A DNA stretch of 64,000 nt from Ignavibacteriales bacterium (GTDB lineage Bacteria; Bacteroidota; Ignavibacteria; Ignavibacteriales; Ignavibacteriaceae). How positions within the stretch are numbered: position 1 is the first letter of the stretch; each line of letters opens with the position of its first letter. The notes under the pieces were generated by a model. The model saw only the letters and a program-made list of their open reading frames with translations. It did not search any database and was not told the origin of the DNA. This document shows positions 9,526 through 18,268 of this stretch, piece by piece. Where the stretch lies: contig DPRR01000007.1 in assembly GCA_003538625.1 (NCBI GenBank), positions 1-64,000 on the forward strand, given 5' to 3'. The position numbers were made by a program, and so were the translations under genes.

Positions 9526-9651
9526 TTACTGATTCAGAATTCCTTTATTATTTTTTTCATTTTTCTTATCACGTTTTGCAGTCTTTTTTTCTTTCATGGT
9601 TTTTGCAGGTTCTTTTTTAGAACCTTTTTTAGCGTTTTGACCTTTGCTCAT
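9526..9651 (-). CDS. 41-residue Lys-rich small protein (copy 2)
   Basis: This frame begins MSKGQNAKKGSKKEPAK and ends KGILNQ. It is the paralogue of 784-909: identical length, near-identical second half, and long stretches of DNA identity. It is strongly basic with no membrane segment or signal peptide. An AGGAG site (in CAGGAGAAAATC) precedes the ATG. It begins 48 bp after the stop of the KaiC-like gene and so is probably the second gene of that unit, which is led by element copy 2. The role is unknown. A small chaperone-like, DNA- or RNA-binding protein is possible, but nothing in the sequence decides. Confidence 0.65.
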   Translation of the reverse strand: MSKGQNAKKGSKKEPAKTMKEKKTAKRDKKNEKNNKGILNQ

Positions 9652-9699
9652 GATTTTCTCCTGTCTTGTTTTCTATTTAGCTATAATTCTTTTTTGTAA

Positions 9700-11427
9700 T
9701 TACATTATTAACGCATTCTTTATCGACTTATCTGCCTTTCGGCTTTTTGCCATTTTTCTTTTATCATCTGAAAACTTTTTAGTGTTTGCTTGTTCCATTT
9801 CGATAAGCTTAGTTGTTTCAGATTCTTCTTCTTTAAATTCTGATTTTAGAACAACAATTTGAGCTTCCAAAGCAGCGCGTTTAAGTTCTATTCCGGATTG
9901 TTTGCGTTCAATTTCCTGACGATACATTAATTGTTCTGCATCATTTTTTGCTTCTTGTGATAATCTAGCCGAACCGGTTAGTACACCTTCAGGACCAACG
10001 TACACATCCAGCAGTTCTATTCCATAATCTGTCAGTAAGAACTCTCTAATCTGATTGGAGTGTGACATGCCACGTGATTTTAGAATATACAAAGCTCTGT
10101 TACGCTCACCGCCTATTTCAATATCACGTAATAATAGCCAAGTGTCTATCAACGAGGATATTGCCATATCAGTAAGTTCCTGACTTTCGCCGGTATTAGA
10201 GAGACTTACAAAAAGGGCTGTTATATTCTTCATCTTTAAAAAATCTACAAGACGAAGCAGCATTATTTTAACTTCTGTTTGATTTTTACCTATAATGAAA
10301 GCATCAATAGGATCAAGAATTACAACTTGAGGTTTAATTTGATTTATTAGTTTGATAGTTGTTGTTAAATGATGTTCTAATCCATGAAGTGTCGGGCGGG
10401 TTGCATGAAAGTGAAGCAATCCTTTTTTTACCCAGGTATCTAAGTGTATTCCAATGGAAGACATATTGCGCATAAATTGACTGGGAGATTCTTCGAAAGC
10501 AAAATACAGCACTTGCTCACCCCGCTTGCATGCTGCCTCAACAAATTGTGCCGCCATACTTGTTTTACCGGTACCAGCAGTTCCGGAAACAAGCACTGTA
10601 CTTCCACGAAAATAACCTTTGCCGGAAAGCATTGTATCAAGCCGCGGAATACCTGTTGAAATTCTTTCTTTGGATGAAATGTGATTTAAGCCCAAAGAAG
10701 TGACAGGTAAAACAGAAAATCCATCTTCATCTATTAAGAAAGGATATTCATTAGTGCCATGGGTTGAACCACGATATTTAACAATGCGCAGTCTTCGTAT
10801 AGATGATTGATCGGTAACCCGATGATCCAGCAGAATAACACAATCGGAAACGTACTCTTCCAAACCCTGTCGTGTTAGTGTACCCTCACCTTTTTCACCT
10901 GTTACTATTGTTGTTACATTTTTCCTTTTTAACCAGCCAAATAATCTTCTTAGTTCTGTACGAACCGCAGTAGGATTAGGCAATTCTGAAAAAAGTGTTT
11001 CAATAGTATCCAGCACAACACGCTTAGCACCAATACTTTCGATCGCATTATGGATATGAACGAACAATCCTTTTAAATCATATTCACCGTTCTGTTCTAT
11101 TTCTCCCCGTTCAACATGGATGTGCTCAAGCCAGAGTTTTTTATGTTTTACAAGATTATTCAAATCGAAGCCTAAAGAAGTGACGTTTGCTGTTAACTCT
11201 TTCTCCGTTTCTTCGAATGAAATAAATATGCCGGGTTCATTGTAAACAGTTGCACCGCGAACCAGAAATTCCATTGCAAATAATGTCTTACCACATCCCG
11301 CATCACCGCATACAAGTGTTGGTCTGCCTTTTGGTAATCCGCCGCTTGTTATTTCATCAAATCCCTGAATGCTTGTTGGGGATTTTGGAAGGGTTCTTTT
11401 TTTAAATTTTACTTCTCTTTTTTTCAT
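9700..11427 (-). CDS. KaiC-like double-RecA ATPase
   Basis: This 575-residue protein has two tandem KaiC/RecA domains. Walker A motifs are at 41-48 (GDAGCGKT) and 282-289 (GTAGTGKT), and catalytic Glu pairs at 72-73 and 312-313. The second domain retains hydroxyl residues at the place of the cyanobacterial KaiC S431/T432 pair (here S424-S425 in ISSLIDTW), so autophosphorylation is possible. The last 75 residues form a charged coiled coil that KaiC itself lacks. No KaiA or KaiB is in the window. In non-cyanobacterial genomes such KaiC homologues often neighbour PAS kinases, as here, and are thought to act in stress signalling. A degenerate 34-bp element lies 120 bp upstream, and a 41-residue Lys-rich gene follows. 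Confidence 0.88.
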   Translation of the reverse strand: MKKREVKFKKRTLPKSPTSIQGFDEITSGGLPKGRPTLVCGDAGCGKTLFAMEFLVRGATVYNEPGIFISFEETEKELTANVTSLGFDLNNLVKHKKLWLEHIHVERGEIEQNGEYDLKGLFVHIHNAIESIGAKRVVLDTIETLFSELPNPTAVRTELRRLFGWLKRKNVTTIVTGEKGEGTLTRQGLEEYVSDCVILLDHRVTDQSSIRRLRIVKYRGSTHGTNEYPFLIDEDGFSVLPVTSLGLNHISSKERISTGIPRLDTMLSGKGYFRGSTVLVSGTAGTGKTSMAAQFVEAACKRGEQVLYFAFEESPSQFMRNMSSIGIHLDTWVKKGLLHFHATRPTLHGLEHHLTTTIKLINQIKPQVVILDPIDAFIIGKNQTEVKIMLLRLVDFLKMKNITALFVSLSNTGESQELTDMAISSLIDTWLLLRDIEIGGERNRALYILKSRGMSHSNQIREFLLTDYGIELLDVYVGPEGVLTGSARLSQEAKNDAEQLMYRQEIERKQSGIELKRAALEAQIVVLKSEFKEEESETTKLIEMEQANTKKFSDDKRKMAKSRKADKSIKNALIM

Positions 11428-11547
11428 AATATCTTATCCAAATAAATTTTGCTTCTTCAATCCCTATATTACCTGATATACCAAATTGAAGAGGTTAATG
11501 TTCTATCATTTTTTACAATAGATTATAGAGAAATTTGTAGCCCAAAA

Positions 11548-11581
11548 AAATAGTCCAAAGGGACGAAAAAAGAATTAAATC
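11548..11581 (-). promoter_or_regulatory. 34-bp conserved upstream element, copy 2 (degenerate)
   Basis: The + strand reads AAAT, four bases, then CAAAGGGACG AAAAAAGAAT TAAATC. It keeps the spacing and the CAAAGGGA.GAAAA block, but the GGRACTAC half is eroded to AGAATTAA. It lies 120 bp upstream of the KaiC-like gene. It is the weakest copy together with copy 9. Confidence 0.5.
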
Positions 11582-11638
11582 TTTTTTTAAATAGTTATAA
11601 TTGATACCCATAGATAAATAAATCGAAAGAATATTTAA

Positions 11639-13120
11639 TTAACAAAACCCGTTGGATATTTTTTTAAAATGGAATCCGTAAATCGCAAATAAAATTGCTA
11701 AGGAAAACAACTGAGGTTTACGGAATAAAGTCCAGAGAAATAATTTCCAGTAATAAATTCTTTCTTCCCCCACAACCCCCAACTTGAATATCGATCTGAA
11801 CAATGCAAGAATGTAATTGGGATTAAGATGAAAAACTTTTTTCTTCTTCGGTTCAAAATCTTTCATAAACCGCATTACGCGTTCATAAAAATATTTAGGC
11901 GAGTAAATAGTTTTTAAAACAGATTTGTAACCGTCAGATAAAATTTCAGAATCCATCTTCGGAATAAAATTAATCGTGAAGTCAGTATTGTTGCCGGTAA
12001 AATCGCTTAGCATTCTTCCCTCTTCCAATAATCTTTTCTCCAACTTCGTTCCTTTGGGTGCATTAAGCAATCCAACCATTGCGGTTACAATTCCGCTTTG
12101 CTGAATAAAATTTGTCAGTTCTTCAAATATTTTAGGATGATCGTTGTCGAACCCGACTATAAATCCACCCTGTACTTCCATACCGTACTGCTGAATTTTT
12201 CTAACACTCGCAATCAAATCACGATTTGTATTCTGAGGTTTGTGGCATTCGATAAGACTTTTTTCATTAGGTGATTCTATGCCGATAAAGACAGCTTCAA
12301 ATCCTGCTTTAGCCATCTGCCACATTAAGTCTTCATCATCTGCAAGATTAATTGATGCTTCCGTGTTAAGGTAAAATGGATTTTTTCTTTTAGTCATCCA
12401 CTCAGTAATTGCGGGAAGAATTTCCTTTTTCAATTTTACTTTGTTACCGATAAAATTATCATCAACAAAGAAAACCGGACCGCGCCAGCCGGTAAAATAT
12501 AAAGCATCCAGTTCAGCAATTACCTGATCTTTAGTTTTAGTGCGAGGTTTTCTTCCATACAAAACTGTAATATCACAAAACTCGCAATCAAACGGGCATC
12601 CTCTGGAATACTGGAGATTCATAGAAGTATAATTTTTCATCGGGATAAGATTCCAGTCGGGTAACGGAGTTGTGGTAATATCTGCCCAATCTTCCGTAGT
12701 ATATATGTGTTCAGGTATTCCATTTTTCAGATCTTCTAAAAACATCGGCAGAGTAATTTCGGCTTCATTAAGAATAAGATAATCGACGTTATCATAGAGT
12801 TCAGGACTGCTTGTAAATAAAGGTCCGCCGGCAGCAATTTTCGCATTCAACTTATTACATTTATTTATTATATCGTCGGCGGACACACTTTGAATTGACA
12901 TCGCACTTATAAAAACCAGATCTGCCCAAAGAATATCATCGTCAGTCAATTGGTTAGCATTCATATCGATTAGCTTTTTATTCCAATCTTTGGGCAGCAT
13001 AGCAGAAACTGTTAAAAGACCTAATGGCGGGAAACTTGCTTTTTTTGAAACGAACTTTAATGCGTGTTTAAAACTCCAGAATGTATCCGGATACATGGGA
13101 TAAACCATCAGAATATTCAT
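11639..13120 (-). CDS. B12-binding radical SAM protein (DUF4070-type)
   Basis: This 493-residue protein has an N-terminal cobalamin-binding-like Rossmann domain (about 1-150) and a radical SAM core with the cluster motif C175-x3-C179-x2-C182 (RGCPFDCEFC). A C-terminal DUF4070-type region follows, with a hydrophobic segment near the end (PQLFSLAILFAIYGFHF) that may attach it to the membrane. Such enzymes perform radical methylations or related C-H chemistry, often on lipids such as hopanoids. The substrate here cannot be told from the sequence, and no lipid biosynthesis genes adjoin. It is a single-gene unit with a 34-bp element 86 bp upstream, so it appears to belong to the same stress regulon. 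Confidence 0.85.
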   Translation of the reverse strand: MNILMVYPMYPDTFWSFKHALKFVSKKASFPPLGLLTVSAMLPKDWNKKLIDMNANQLTDDDILWADLVFISAMSIQSVSADDIINKCNKLNAKIAAGGPLFTSSPELYDNVDYLILNEAEITLPMFLEDLKNGIPEHIYTTEDWADITTTPLPDWNLIPMKNYTSMNLQYSRGCPFDCEFCDITVLYGRKPRTKTKDQVIAELDALYFTGWRGPVFFVDDNFIGNKVKLKKEILPAITEWMTKRKNPFYLNTEASINLADDEDLMWQMAKAGFEAVFIGIESPNEKSLIECHKPQNTNRDLIASVRKIQQYGMEVQGGFIVGFDNDHPKIFEELTNFIQQSGIVTAMVGLLNAPKGTKLEKRLLEEGRMLSDFTGNNTDFTINFIPKMDSEILSDGYKSVLKTIYSPKYFYERVMRFMKDFEPKKKKVFHLNPNYILALFRSIFKLGVVGEERIYYWKLFLWTLFRKPQLFSLAILFAIYGFHFKKISNGFC

Positions 13121-13206
13121 TTATTATTCCTTAAACGTAACAGATTTTTGCAACAGAATATTTAATTCAGATCTGAGATTATATTCAACTTTTTACATCT
13201 AAAATT

Positions 13207-13240
13207 CAATCGATCAAAAGGATGAAAAATGGACTACATC
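13207..13240 (-). promoter_or_regulatory. 34-bp conserved upstream element, copy 3
   Basis: The + strand reads CAAT, four bases, then CAAAAGGATG AAAAATGGAC TACATC. It is 86 bp upstream of the radical SAM gene. Downstream on the coding strand, TTTG is followed after 19 bp by TAAAAAGTTG, a plausible Bacteroidota-type -33/-7 pair. Confidence 0.8.
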
Positions 13241-13281
13241 TTCCCGGTAGTTCAGTCACTTCATTTTGCAATTGATTAAAT

Positions 13282-13497
13282 CTATTTCTTTCTGCCGGTT
13301 AAAAAAACAACTCCACCTATTACCATTATTCCCACACCAATAAATGAATCCCAGCTTACATTATGATTTTTATCGGCTGAAATTTCTATGCCGCCAATGT
13401 CTACTATTTTTTCTCTGGTCACATAATTAAATCCGGTGTAAAGTGTCATTGCCAAGCCAATAACCATTATTATGATACCTATTGTTTTAGCGTTCAT
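13282..13497 (-). CDS. Small two-helix membrane protein
   Basis: This 71-residue protein has two predicted membrane helices (about residues 5-25 and 51-67). A short polar loop between them contains IVDIGGIEISADK, and the tail is basic (GRKK), placing the C-terminus in the cytoplasm. Similar short membrane proteins occur widely in this group, but no function is known. It follows the DUF2007 gene after 23 bp and is likely the last gene of the alcohol dehydrogenase unit. Confidence 0.7.
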   Translation of the reverse strand: MNAKTIGIIIMVIGLAMTLYTGFNYVTREKIVDIGGIEISADKNHNVSWDSFIGVGIMVIGGVVFLTGRKK

Positions 13498-13520
13498 AGT
13501 ACTTCTCCTTTTTTGATTTG

Positions 13521-13739
13521 TTAAATAAATCTCTTCTTAAGTAACTGTTTAGCTTTTTCTATTTGAGGTCCCGGAATTACTAGTTGTACGGCATCCGATT
13601 CATCCGAGAAAAAAATAAATACATCAGCATCATTTTTAATAATGTTTGCATTAATTCCCGCAGCTTCAAGATCCCTTTTTGCAATCTCAGCATAAAGTTC
13701 ATTTTCAAATTCACCTACTTTAATTTTTTGTGCTTCCAT
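13521..13739 (-). CDS. DUF2007-type putative signal-transducing protein
   Basis: This is a 72-residue alpha/beta protein with the pattern of DUF2007: FENELYAEIAKRDLEAAGINANI, then a short acidic linker, then VQLVIPGPQIEKAKQLLKK. This fold resembles small GlnB-like or regulatory domains. It has been annotated as putative signal transduction, but no biochemical role is established. It lies 92 bp downstream of the alcohol dehydrogenase and directly before the two-helix membrane protein. Confidence 0.75.
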   Translation of the reverse strand: MEAQKIKVGEFENELYAEIAKRDLEAAGINANIIKNDADVFIFFSDESDAVQLVIPGPQIEKAKQLLKKRFI

Positions 13740-13831
13740 TTTTTTGCCTCACTATTTTGTTAGAAGTTTTGTGTCCTGATTTTATTCCAAATGTTACATC
13801 ACTATGTACATAATATATTTTCATCAGCTAT

Positions 13832-14857
13832 TTAAGAGAGAATAACCTTGATTGCCTTTTCATTTGCAGCGTTTCCAAAAGTATCATATGCTTTCATAAT
13901 ATCATTCATCGCAAATCGATGAGTAATTAACTTTCCGGGATTTAACTTTCCTGAAAGCACCGTCTTTAGAAGCATTGGTGTAGTTACTGTATCAACAAGT
14001 CGGGTAGTAATGGTGATGTTTCTTGACCACAATTTTTCGAGATGTAACTCAACACTTTTACCGTGAACACCAACGTTTGCAATGTGCCCGCCGGCTGCAA
14101 TAATTGACTGGCAGATATCAAACGTAGCAGCTATCCCGACTGCTTCGATAGCAACATCAACGCCTTTACTGTTAGTAAGTTTCATTATTTCTTCAACAGC
14201 ATTATTACTAACAAGCTTAGTTGCACCAAATGTTTTAGCAACTTTCAACCGGTTTTCATCTAAATCAACCATAATAATTTCAGCAGGAGAATAGAATTGA
14301 GCAGTAAGTAAAGTGGCTAGTCCAATTGGTCCGGCACCAACAATTGCAACAGTATCTCCGGGTTTAATTTGTCCATTAAGAACTCCACATTCAAAACCCG
14401 TGGGCAAAATATCACTCAACATAACAATTGCTTCTTCATCCACATTTTCGGGAATATGATAAAGACTATTGTTTGCGTGAGGTATTCTGACATATTCTGC
14501 TTGTGTTCCATCAATCAAATGACCAAGAATCCATCCGCCGGTTTCGCAATGAGAATACATTCCCTTTTTACATGCATCACAAATACCGCAAGATGTAATG
14601 CAAGAGATTAGAACTTTATCTCCAACTTTAAAATTAGAAACACTTCCACCAACTTCTTCAATAACGCCGATTCCTTCGTGCCCAAGGGTCAGACCATCAA
14701 CAACTTCAGGAACATCTCCCTTCATAATGTGGAGATCTGTTCCACAAATAGTTGTTTTTGTTATCCTTATAATTGCATCTGTTGAGTTTTTAATTTCAGG
14801 TTTGGGTTTTTCTTCCCATGCGCGTTTACCTGCTCCATGATATACTAATGCTTTCAC
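13832..14857 (-). CDS. Zinc-dependent alcohol dehydrogenase (TbADH-like)
   Basis: This 341-residue medium-chain dehydrogenase uses NAD(P) to oxidise or reduce alcohols and aldehydes/ketones. The catalytic zinc ligands C38, H60 and D150 match those of the secondary alcohol dehydrogenases of Thermoanaerobacter and Clostridium. Four further Cys (90, 93, 96, 104) form a structural zinc site, which those enzymes often lack. The nucleotide motif is GAGPIG at 174-179. The start codon is GTG with AGGA 7 nt upstream. It follows the H+-ATPase block but has its own 34-bp element, 88 bp upstream. Zinc alcohol dehydrogenases next to phosphoketolase/acetate kinase genes are common in hypoxia or fermentation islands, which would fit NAD(P)H disposal. 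Confidence 0.9.
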   Translation of the reverse strand: MKALVYHGAGKRAWEEKPKPEIKNSTDAIIRITKTTICGTDLHIMKGDVPEVVDGLTLGHEGIGVIEEVGGSVSNFKVGDKVLISCITSCGICDACKKGMYSHCETGGWILGHLIDGTQAEYVRIPHANNSLYHIPENVDEEAIVMLSDILPTGFECGVLNGQIKPGDTVAIVGAGPIGLATLLTAQFYSPAEIIMVDLDENRLKVAKTFGATKLVSNNAVEEIMKLTNSKGVDVAIEAVGIAATFDICQSIIAAGGHIANVGVHGKSVELHLEKLWSRNITITTRLVDTVTTPMLLKTVLSGKLNPGKLITHRFAMNDIMKAYDTFGNAANEKAIKVILS

Positions 14858-14945
14858 AATTTAATCCTGACTTTTAAGAAAATAATTTCTAAATAAATTA
14901 TTAATAACTTTGCTATATCAGATTAGTCATGTGTAGTTGAGAATG

Positions 14946-14979
14946 CAATCAATCAAAGGGATGAAAAGGGAACTACATC
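14946..14979 (-). promoter_or_regulatory. 34-bp conserved upstream element, copy 4
   Basis: The + strand reads CAAT, four bases, then CAAAGGGATG AAAAGGGAAC TACATC. It lies 88 bp upstream of the GTG start of the alcohol dehydrogenase, in the gap after the H+-ATPase gene. Confidence 0.8.
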
Positions 14980-15089
14980 TTTGGGGTACGTTACTACCTT
15001 CATCAAGGAAAAGGTACTAATAATTCTTAAACACTGTTTGTTGTGTTTTCGATTCATCTGTCTATTATGGCTAAGTTGTTCACCTCCGA

Positions 15090-17738
15090 TTATTTATGTA
15101 GTCTATTTTTACGAATTTCCTTCTCCGCATTCTCCCAATCCTGAACAGATCGTCCGTCTTTGCTTCCACCTTCTTCATAGAGTTCGTAAGCTCGCTTAGC
15201 AATGTGCGAAGTCAATTCGGCTGTTGACTTACTTTTTATGGGATCAAAAATTCGGTACGCCAGAAGTTTCACACGATCATTCAGGAGGAACCAAAGTAAT
15301 GCATAGCCCCACACAAATCCAGCCCAGCCCCAGCCAAGCGGTGTCATAAATAATCCATAGACAGCTATCAGTGTTGCAATGATTTGTGTACCGAGCACCG
15401 CTATCCATAAAATCTTCGCGGGCCGTATAGACCAAAATGGATGTCTCGTACGCGTGAGGAAGATCGTCAAATGACCTGCGACCGAGAGTTTCAAATACAT
15501 CAGAGTCTGGATGTGCGCGCGGTCGAGATGAAAGACGCGCTCACCGAGATAAAATAAACCAAAAGCTGAGATTACGCCGATAACACCAAGGACCGTTGAG
15601 ATTCCCAGTACCATACGCATGTTCCAGGCTTCGGGTTGGTCTTTATAATGAACATTGTCATAGGCGATAGACAGGATGGCGCCGTCGTTAAGCAGCGCAA
15701 GCATTACAATCATCACGGCCGTCAACGGATAAAAGTTAAAGATCAGGATCGCCAGCGTCATGAAAAAAAGCACTCGCAATGTTTCTGCAATGCGGTAGAT
15801 CGCGTAACTGTTCATCCGCTGGAAGATGCGGCGGCTCTCTTTGATTGCATCAATGATTACTGACAGGCCTGGCGTTGTGAGAACTATAGCCGCAGCTGCA
15901 CGTGCTGCGTCAGTGGCACCCGAAACAGCGATACCGCAATCAGCCTTCTTTAAGGCTGGTGCGTCATTCACTCCATCCCCCGTCATGCCAACGATATGAC
16001 CGCGTTTCTGCAAAACATCAACAATATGAAATTTGTGTTCAGGAAACACCTGTGCAAAACCATCAGCCTTTTCGATTGACTCAGTTACCTCTGTGGTCTC
16101 TTTCTTTTTCGAGTCACCCAGGCTGGCGGCATCAAGAATATTTGTACCCATGTCCAACTTTTGGGCGGTTTCTTTGGCGATAGCAAGTGCATCGCCAGTA
16201 ACCATCTTGATCTTAACACCCATATCTCCTGCAGTCTTAATCGTTGCTTTTGCATCTTCACGCGGCGGATCGAATAAGGGCAGCACACCAACAAACTGCC
16301 ATTGCTCATCACCTTCTGCTCTCGCAACACCTAACGATCGAAAACCTCGTGTAGCGAATTCGTTTACGGCTTTGTCTACAGCGGACTTTATCTCAGCTGC
16401 ATTCGAAGACAATTCTAAAATCACCTGCGGCGCTCCCTTGCTTACCTTGAATGTTTTTCCGTCTTTTGTTTTGACAGTTGCTTCGGTGCGTTTATGCACA
16501 GGATCGAACGGCATAAAATGAACCACTTCATAAGCCTTCAACGAATCCTTATTTTTCATTCCGCTCAGAACTGCCAGGTCTATAGTGTCGTTGTTTTCAG
16601 CGCGCGATGCAAGCGCACCATAAAGGATGACTTGCTCTGCAGGAATATTGTTAACAATGAAAGGATCACCCAACGTCAGCTTATTCTGTGTTAAGGTTCC
16701 AGTCTTATCAGCGCACAGTATGTCCACTCCCGCTAATTCTTCGATGGCTACCAACTTACTTACAATCGCCTTTTTTCTGGCAAGTAGTTTAGCGCCAACA
16801 GCCATAGTAACCGACAATACAGTAGGCATTGCTACAGGAATTGCTGCAACTGTGAGGACTAAAGCAAACTGCAGTGTTGATATAATTGAGTCGCCGCGAT
16901 AGATAGCGACTGCAATAATCACCGCTACTAAAACTGCCGCGAGGATGATCAAATAATTGCCAATCTTCAAAACTGCTTTTTGAAAATGGCTGACAGTATG
17001 TGCTTCCTGCACAAGCTGGGCCGTTTTGCCAAAGTATGTATGTTCACCGGTGGCATAAACAATTGCGCTTATTTCGCCACGACGAATAATCGAACCGGAA
17101 AATACCGCCTCTCCGGATTTTCGTTCGATGGGTAAAGACTCACCTGTCAATGCGGATTGATCAACTTCAACCGGATCGCCGTCCAATAAACGCGCGTCTG
17201 CAGGTACTATATCACCTAAGCGCAATCGAATAACATCGCCAGGCACCAATTCACGCGCAGCCGGTGTGATCCATTTCCCATCACGTTTTACTCGCGCTTT
17301 AATTGCCAGTTTTGCCTTAAGCGCAGCGATAGCATTGCCTGCTTCCCGTTCTTCCCAGAATCCAACTACTGCATTAGCAATAAGCAAAAGCAGGATGATA
17401 AAAAAATCAGGCCAGTGCCTGACTACACCCGATAGTATTACCGCTCCTTCAATCATCCACGGGATGGGTCCCCAAAAATACGTGAGCAATTTAAGGAACA
17501 TATTAGTTTTCTTTTCTTCAATCTCATTAGGCCCATATTGAGTTAACCGTTTCTCTGCCTCAGCTCGAGTGAGACCATCGGGTGACGAACCTAATTTCTT
17601 CTCAACTTCTTCTAGAGGAAGTGTTTTTAAACCGTCCTTAGCATTAGGCTTCACATCGTTCTTTGTTTTAGTTTTTGCGTCGTCCTTAACACCGGATTTA
17701 GGATCGGGAGCTTTTGGTTTGTCGGTATTCTGTTTCAT
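15090..17738 (-). CDS. Plasma-membrane-type proton-efflux P-type ATPase (P3A)
   Basis: This is a P-type ATPase of 882 residues from the ATG at 17738, which has GGAG upstream and does not overlap the previous gene; an ATG at 17786 would add 16 residues. It has a Lys/Asp-rich N-terminal tail, the cation ATPase N-domain (LEEVEKKLGSSPDGLTRAEA), TGES loop, phosphorylation site D344 in DKTGTLT, and the hinge TGDGVNDAPALKKADCG. About ten membrane helices are present. Family members export H+ at the cost of ATP, as in fungi, plants and some bacteria and archaea. It closes the carbon/energy block, so it could hold membrane potential or pH when acetate is being produced. Base composition is visibly more GC-rich than the signalling genes around it. 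Confidence 0.9.
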   Translation of the reverse strand: MKQNTDKPKAPDPKSGVKDDAKTKTKNDVKPNAKDGLKTLPLEEVEKKLGSSPDGLTRAEAEKRLTQYGPNEIEEKKTNMFLKLLTYFWGPIPWMIEGAVILSGVVRHWPDFFIILLLLIANAVVGFWEEREAGNAIAALKAKLAIKARVKRDGKWITPAARELVPGDVIRLRLGDIVPADARLLDGDPVEVDQSALTGESLPIERKSGEAVFSGSIIRRGEISAIVYATGEHTYFGKTAQLVQEAHTVSHFQKAVLKIGNYLIILAAVLVAVIIAVAIYRGDSIISTLQFALVLTVAAIPVAMPTVLSVTMAVGAKLLARKKAIVSKLVAIEELAGVDILCADKTGTLTQNKLTLGDPFIVNNIPAEQVILYGALASRAENNDTIDLAVLSGMKNKDSLKAYEVVHFMPFDPVHKRTEATVKTKDGKTFKVSKGAPQVILELSSNAAEIKSAVDKAVNEFATRGFRSLGVARAEGDEQWQFVGVLPLFDPPREDAKATIKTAGDMGVKIKMVTGDALAIAKETAQKLDMGTNILDAASLGDSKKKETTEVTESIEKADGFAQVFPEHKFHIVDVLQKRGHIVGMTGDGVNDAPALKKADCGIAVSGATDAARAAAAIVLTTPGLSVIIDAIKESRRIFQRMNSYAIYRIAETLRVLFFMTLAILIFNFYPLTAVMIVMLALLNDGAILSIAYDNVHYKDQPEAWNMRMVLGISTVLGVIGVISAFGLFYLGERVFHLDRAHIQTLMYLKLSVAGHLTIFLTRTRHPFWSIRPAKILWIAVLGTQIIATLIAVYGLFMTPLGWGWAGFVWGYALLWFLLNDRVKLLAYRIFDPIKSKSTAELTSHIAKRAYELYEEGGSKDGRSVQDWENAEKEIRKNRLHK

Positions 17739-17754
17739 ATCTGGTATTCTCCAT

Positions 17755-18120
17755 TCATTTTTCAATGATCCATTTTTTTGCTTCATCTAATTCAGAATTT
17801 TTAAATATGCGAAGTTCACATGAAAGCATATAACCAAAGAATTTTGCAAAAGTATTTATCAGTTCATGATCAGATACTAACGCAATCTTTTCCCATGCAG
17901 AAAAATGTTTCATTCCTATCTTAGCATCATCAAGCATAGCATTCAGATCAAATCCGGTAAAGTTACTTCCGAGCTGGTATATCATCCGGATTTTTTTGTT
18001 TGCTTTCAATTTTTTCTCTACAGCAGGAATTAAAACAGTCTCATAATCTGTTCCTGTTATTTTACCTTCTGCGAAAACGCCCAGAACATTGTCCGGTAAA
18101 TCATTTATTATTTTTAACAT
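17755..18120 (-). CDS. SpoIIAA-like (STAS-fold) protein
   Basis: This 121-residue cytoplasmic protein has the SpoIIAA-like pattern: LPDNVLGVFAEGKITGTDY at the start, LKANKKIRMIYQLG in the middle, and a helical end with SELDEAKKWI. Members of this family share the STAS/CRAL-TRIO-like fold but lack the phosphorylated Ser, and their role is unproven (membrane lipid binding or signalling has been suggested). It is tightly linked to the H+-ATPase gene, whose likely start is 16 bp downstream. Its start overlaps a tiny ORF by 7 nt. Confidence 0.8.
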   Translation of the reverse strand: MLKIINDLPDNVLGVFAEGKITGTDYETVLIPAVEKKLKANKKIRMIYQLGSNFTGFDLNAMLDDAKIGMKHFSAWEKIALVSDHELINTFAKFFGYMLSCELRIFKNSELDEAKKWIIEK

Positions 18121-18203
18121 ATTTTTTCTGCTATTGAAGTTTCAAAATATTTTCTGTTAAACTTCGATTTTCGAAGCTTGGGTTGATAAGCTTTGAGTTT
18201 CAT
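18114..18203 (-). CDS. Tiny ORF, 29 residues, translationally coupled
   Basis: This frame starts MKLKAYQPKLRKSKFNRKYF and ends AEKIC. It is basic with no membrane segment. Its ATG overlaps the stop of the preceding tiny ORF (ATGA), and its TAA lies inside the first codons of the SpoIIAA-like gene, so the stops and starts form an unbroken coupling chain. No homology is recognised. It could be a real small gene, a coupling device, or chance in a short gap. Confidence 0.3.
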   Translation of the reverse strand: MKLKAYQPKLRKSKFNRKYFETSIAEKIC

Positions 18204-18268
18204 AGTAGATCGCCTTTATATAATTGCAAAGTCGCAGGTATCGCGCGTTGTGGGATATTTGTTTTCAT
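18200..18268 (-). CDS. Tiny ORF, 22 residues, translationally coupled
   Basis: This frame reads MKTNIPQRAIPATLQLYKG then DLL and stop. Its ATG overlaps the aldolase stop codon (ATGA), with GGAAAGGAAT acting as ribosome site within the last aldolase codons. Its own stop overlaps the start of the next tiny ORF in the same ATGA arrangement. No function or homologue is recognised. Confidence 0.3.
   Translation of the reverse strand: MKTNIPQRAIPATLQLYKGDLL

Noticed and set aside
9700..11427. Complete circadian kaiABC operon
   Set aside because: Only a KaiC-like gene is present; no KaiA or KaiB frame is found around it.
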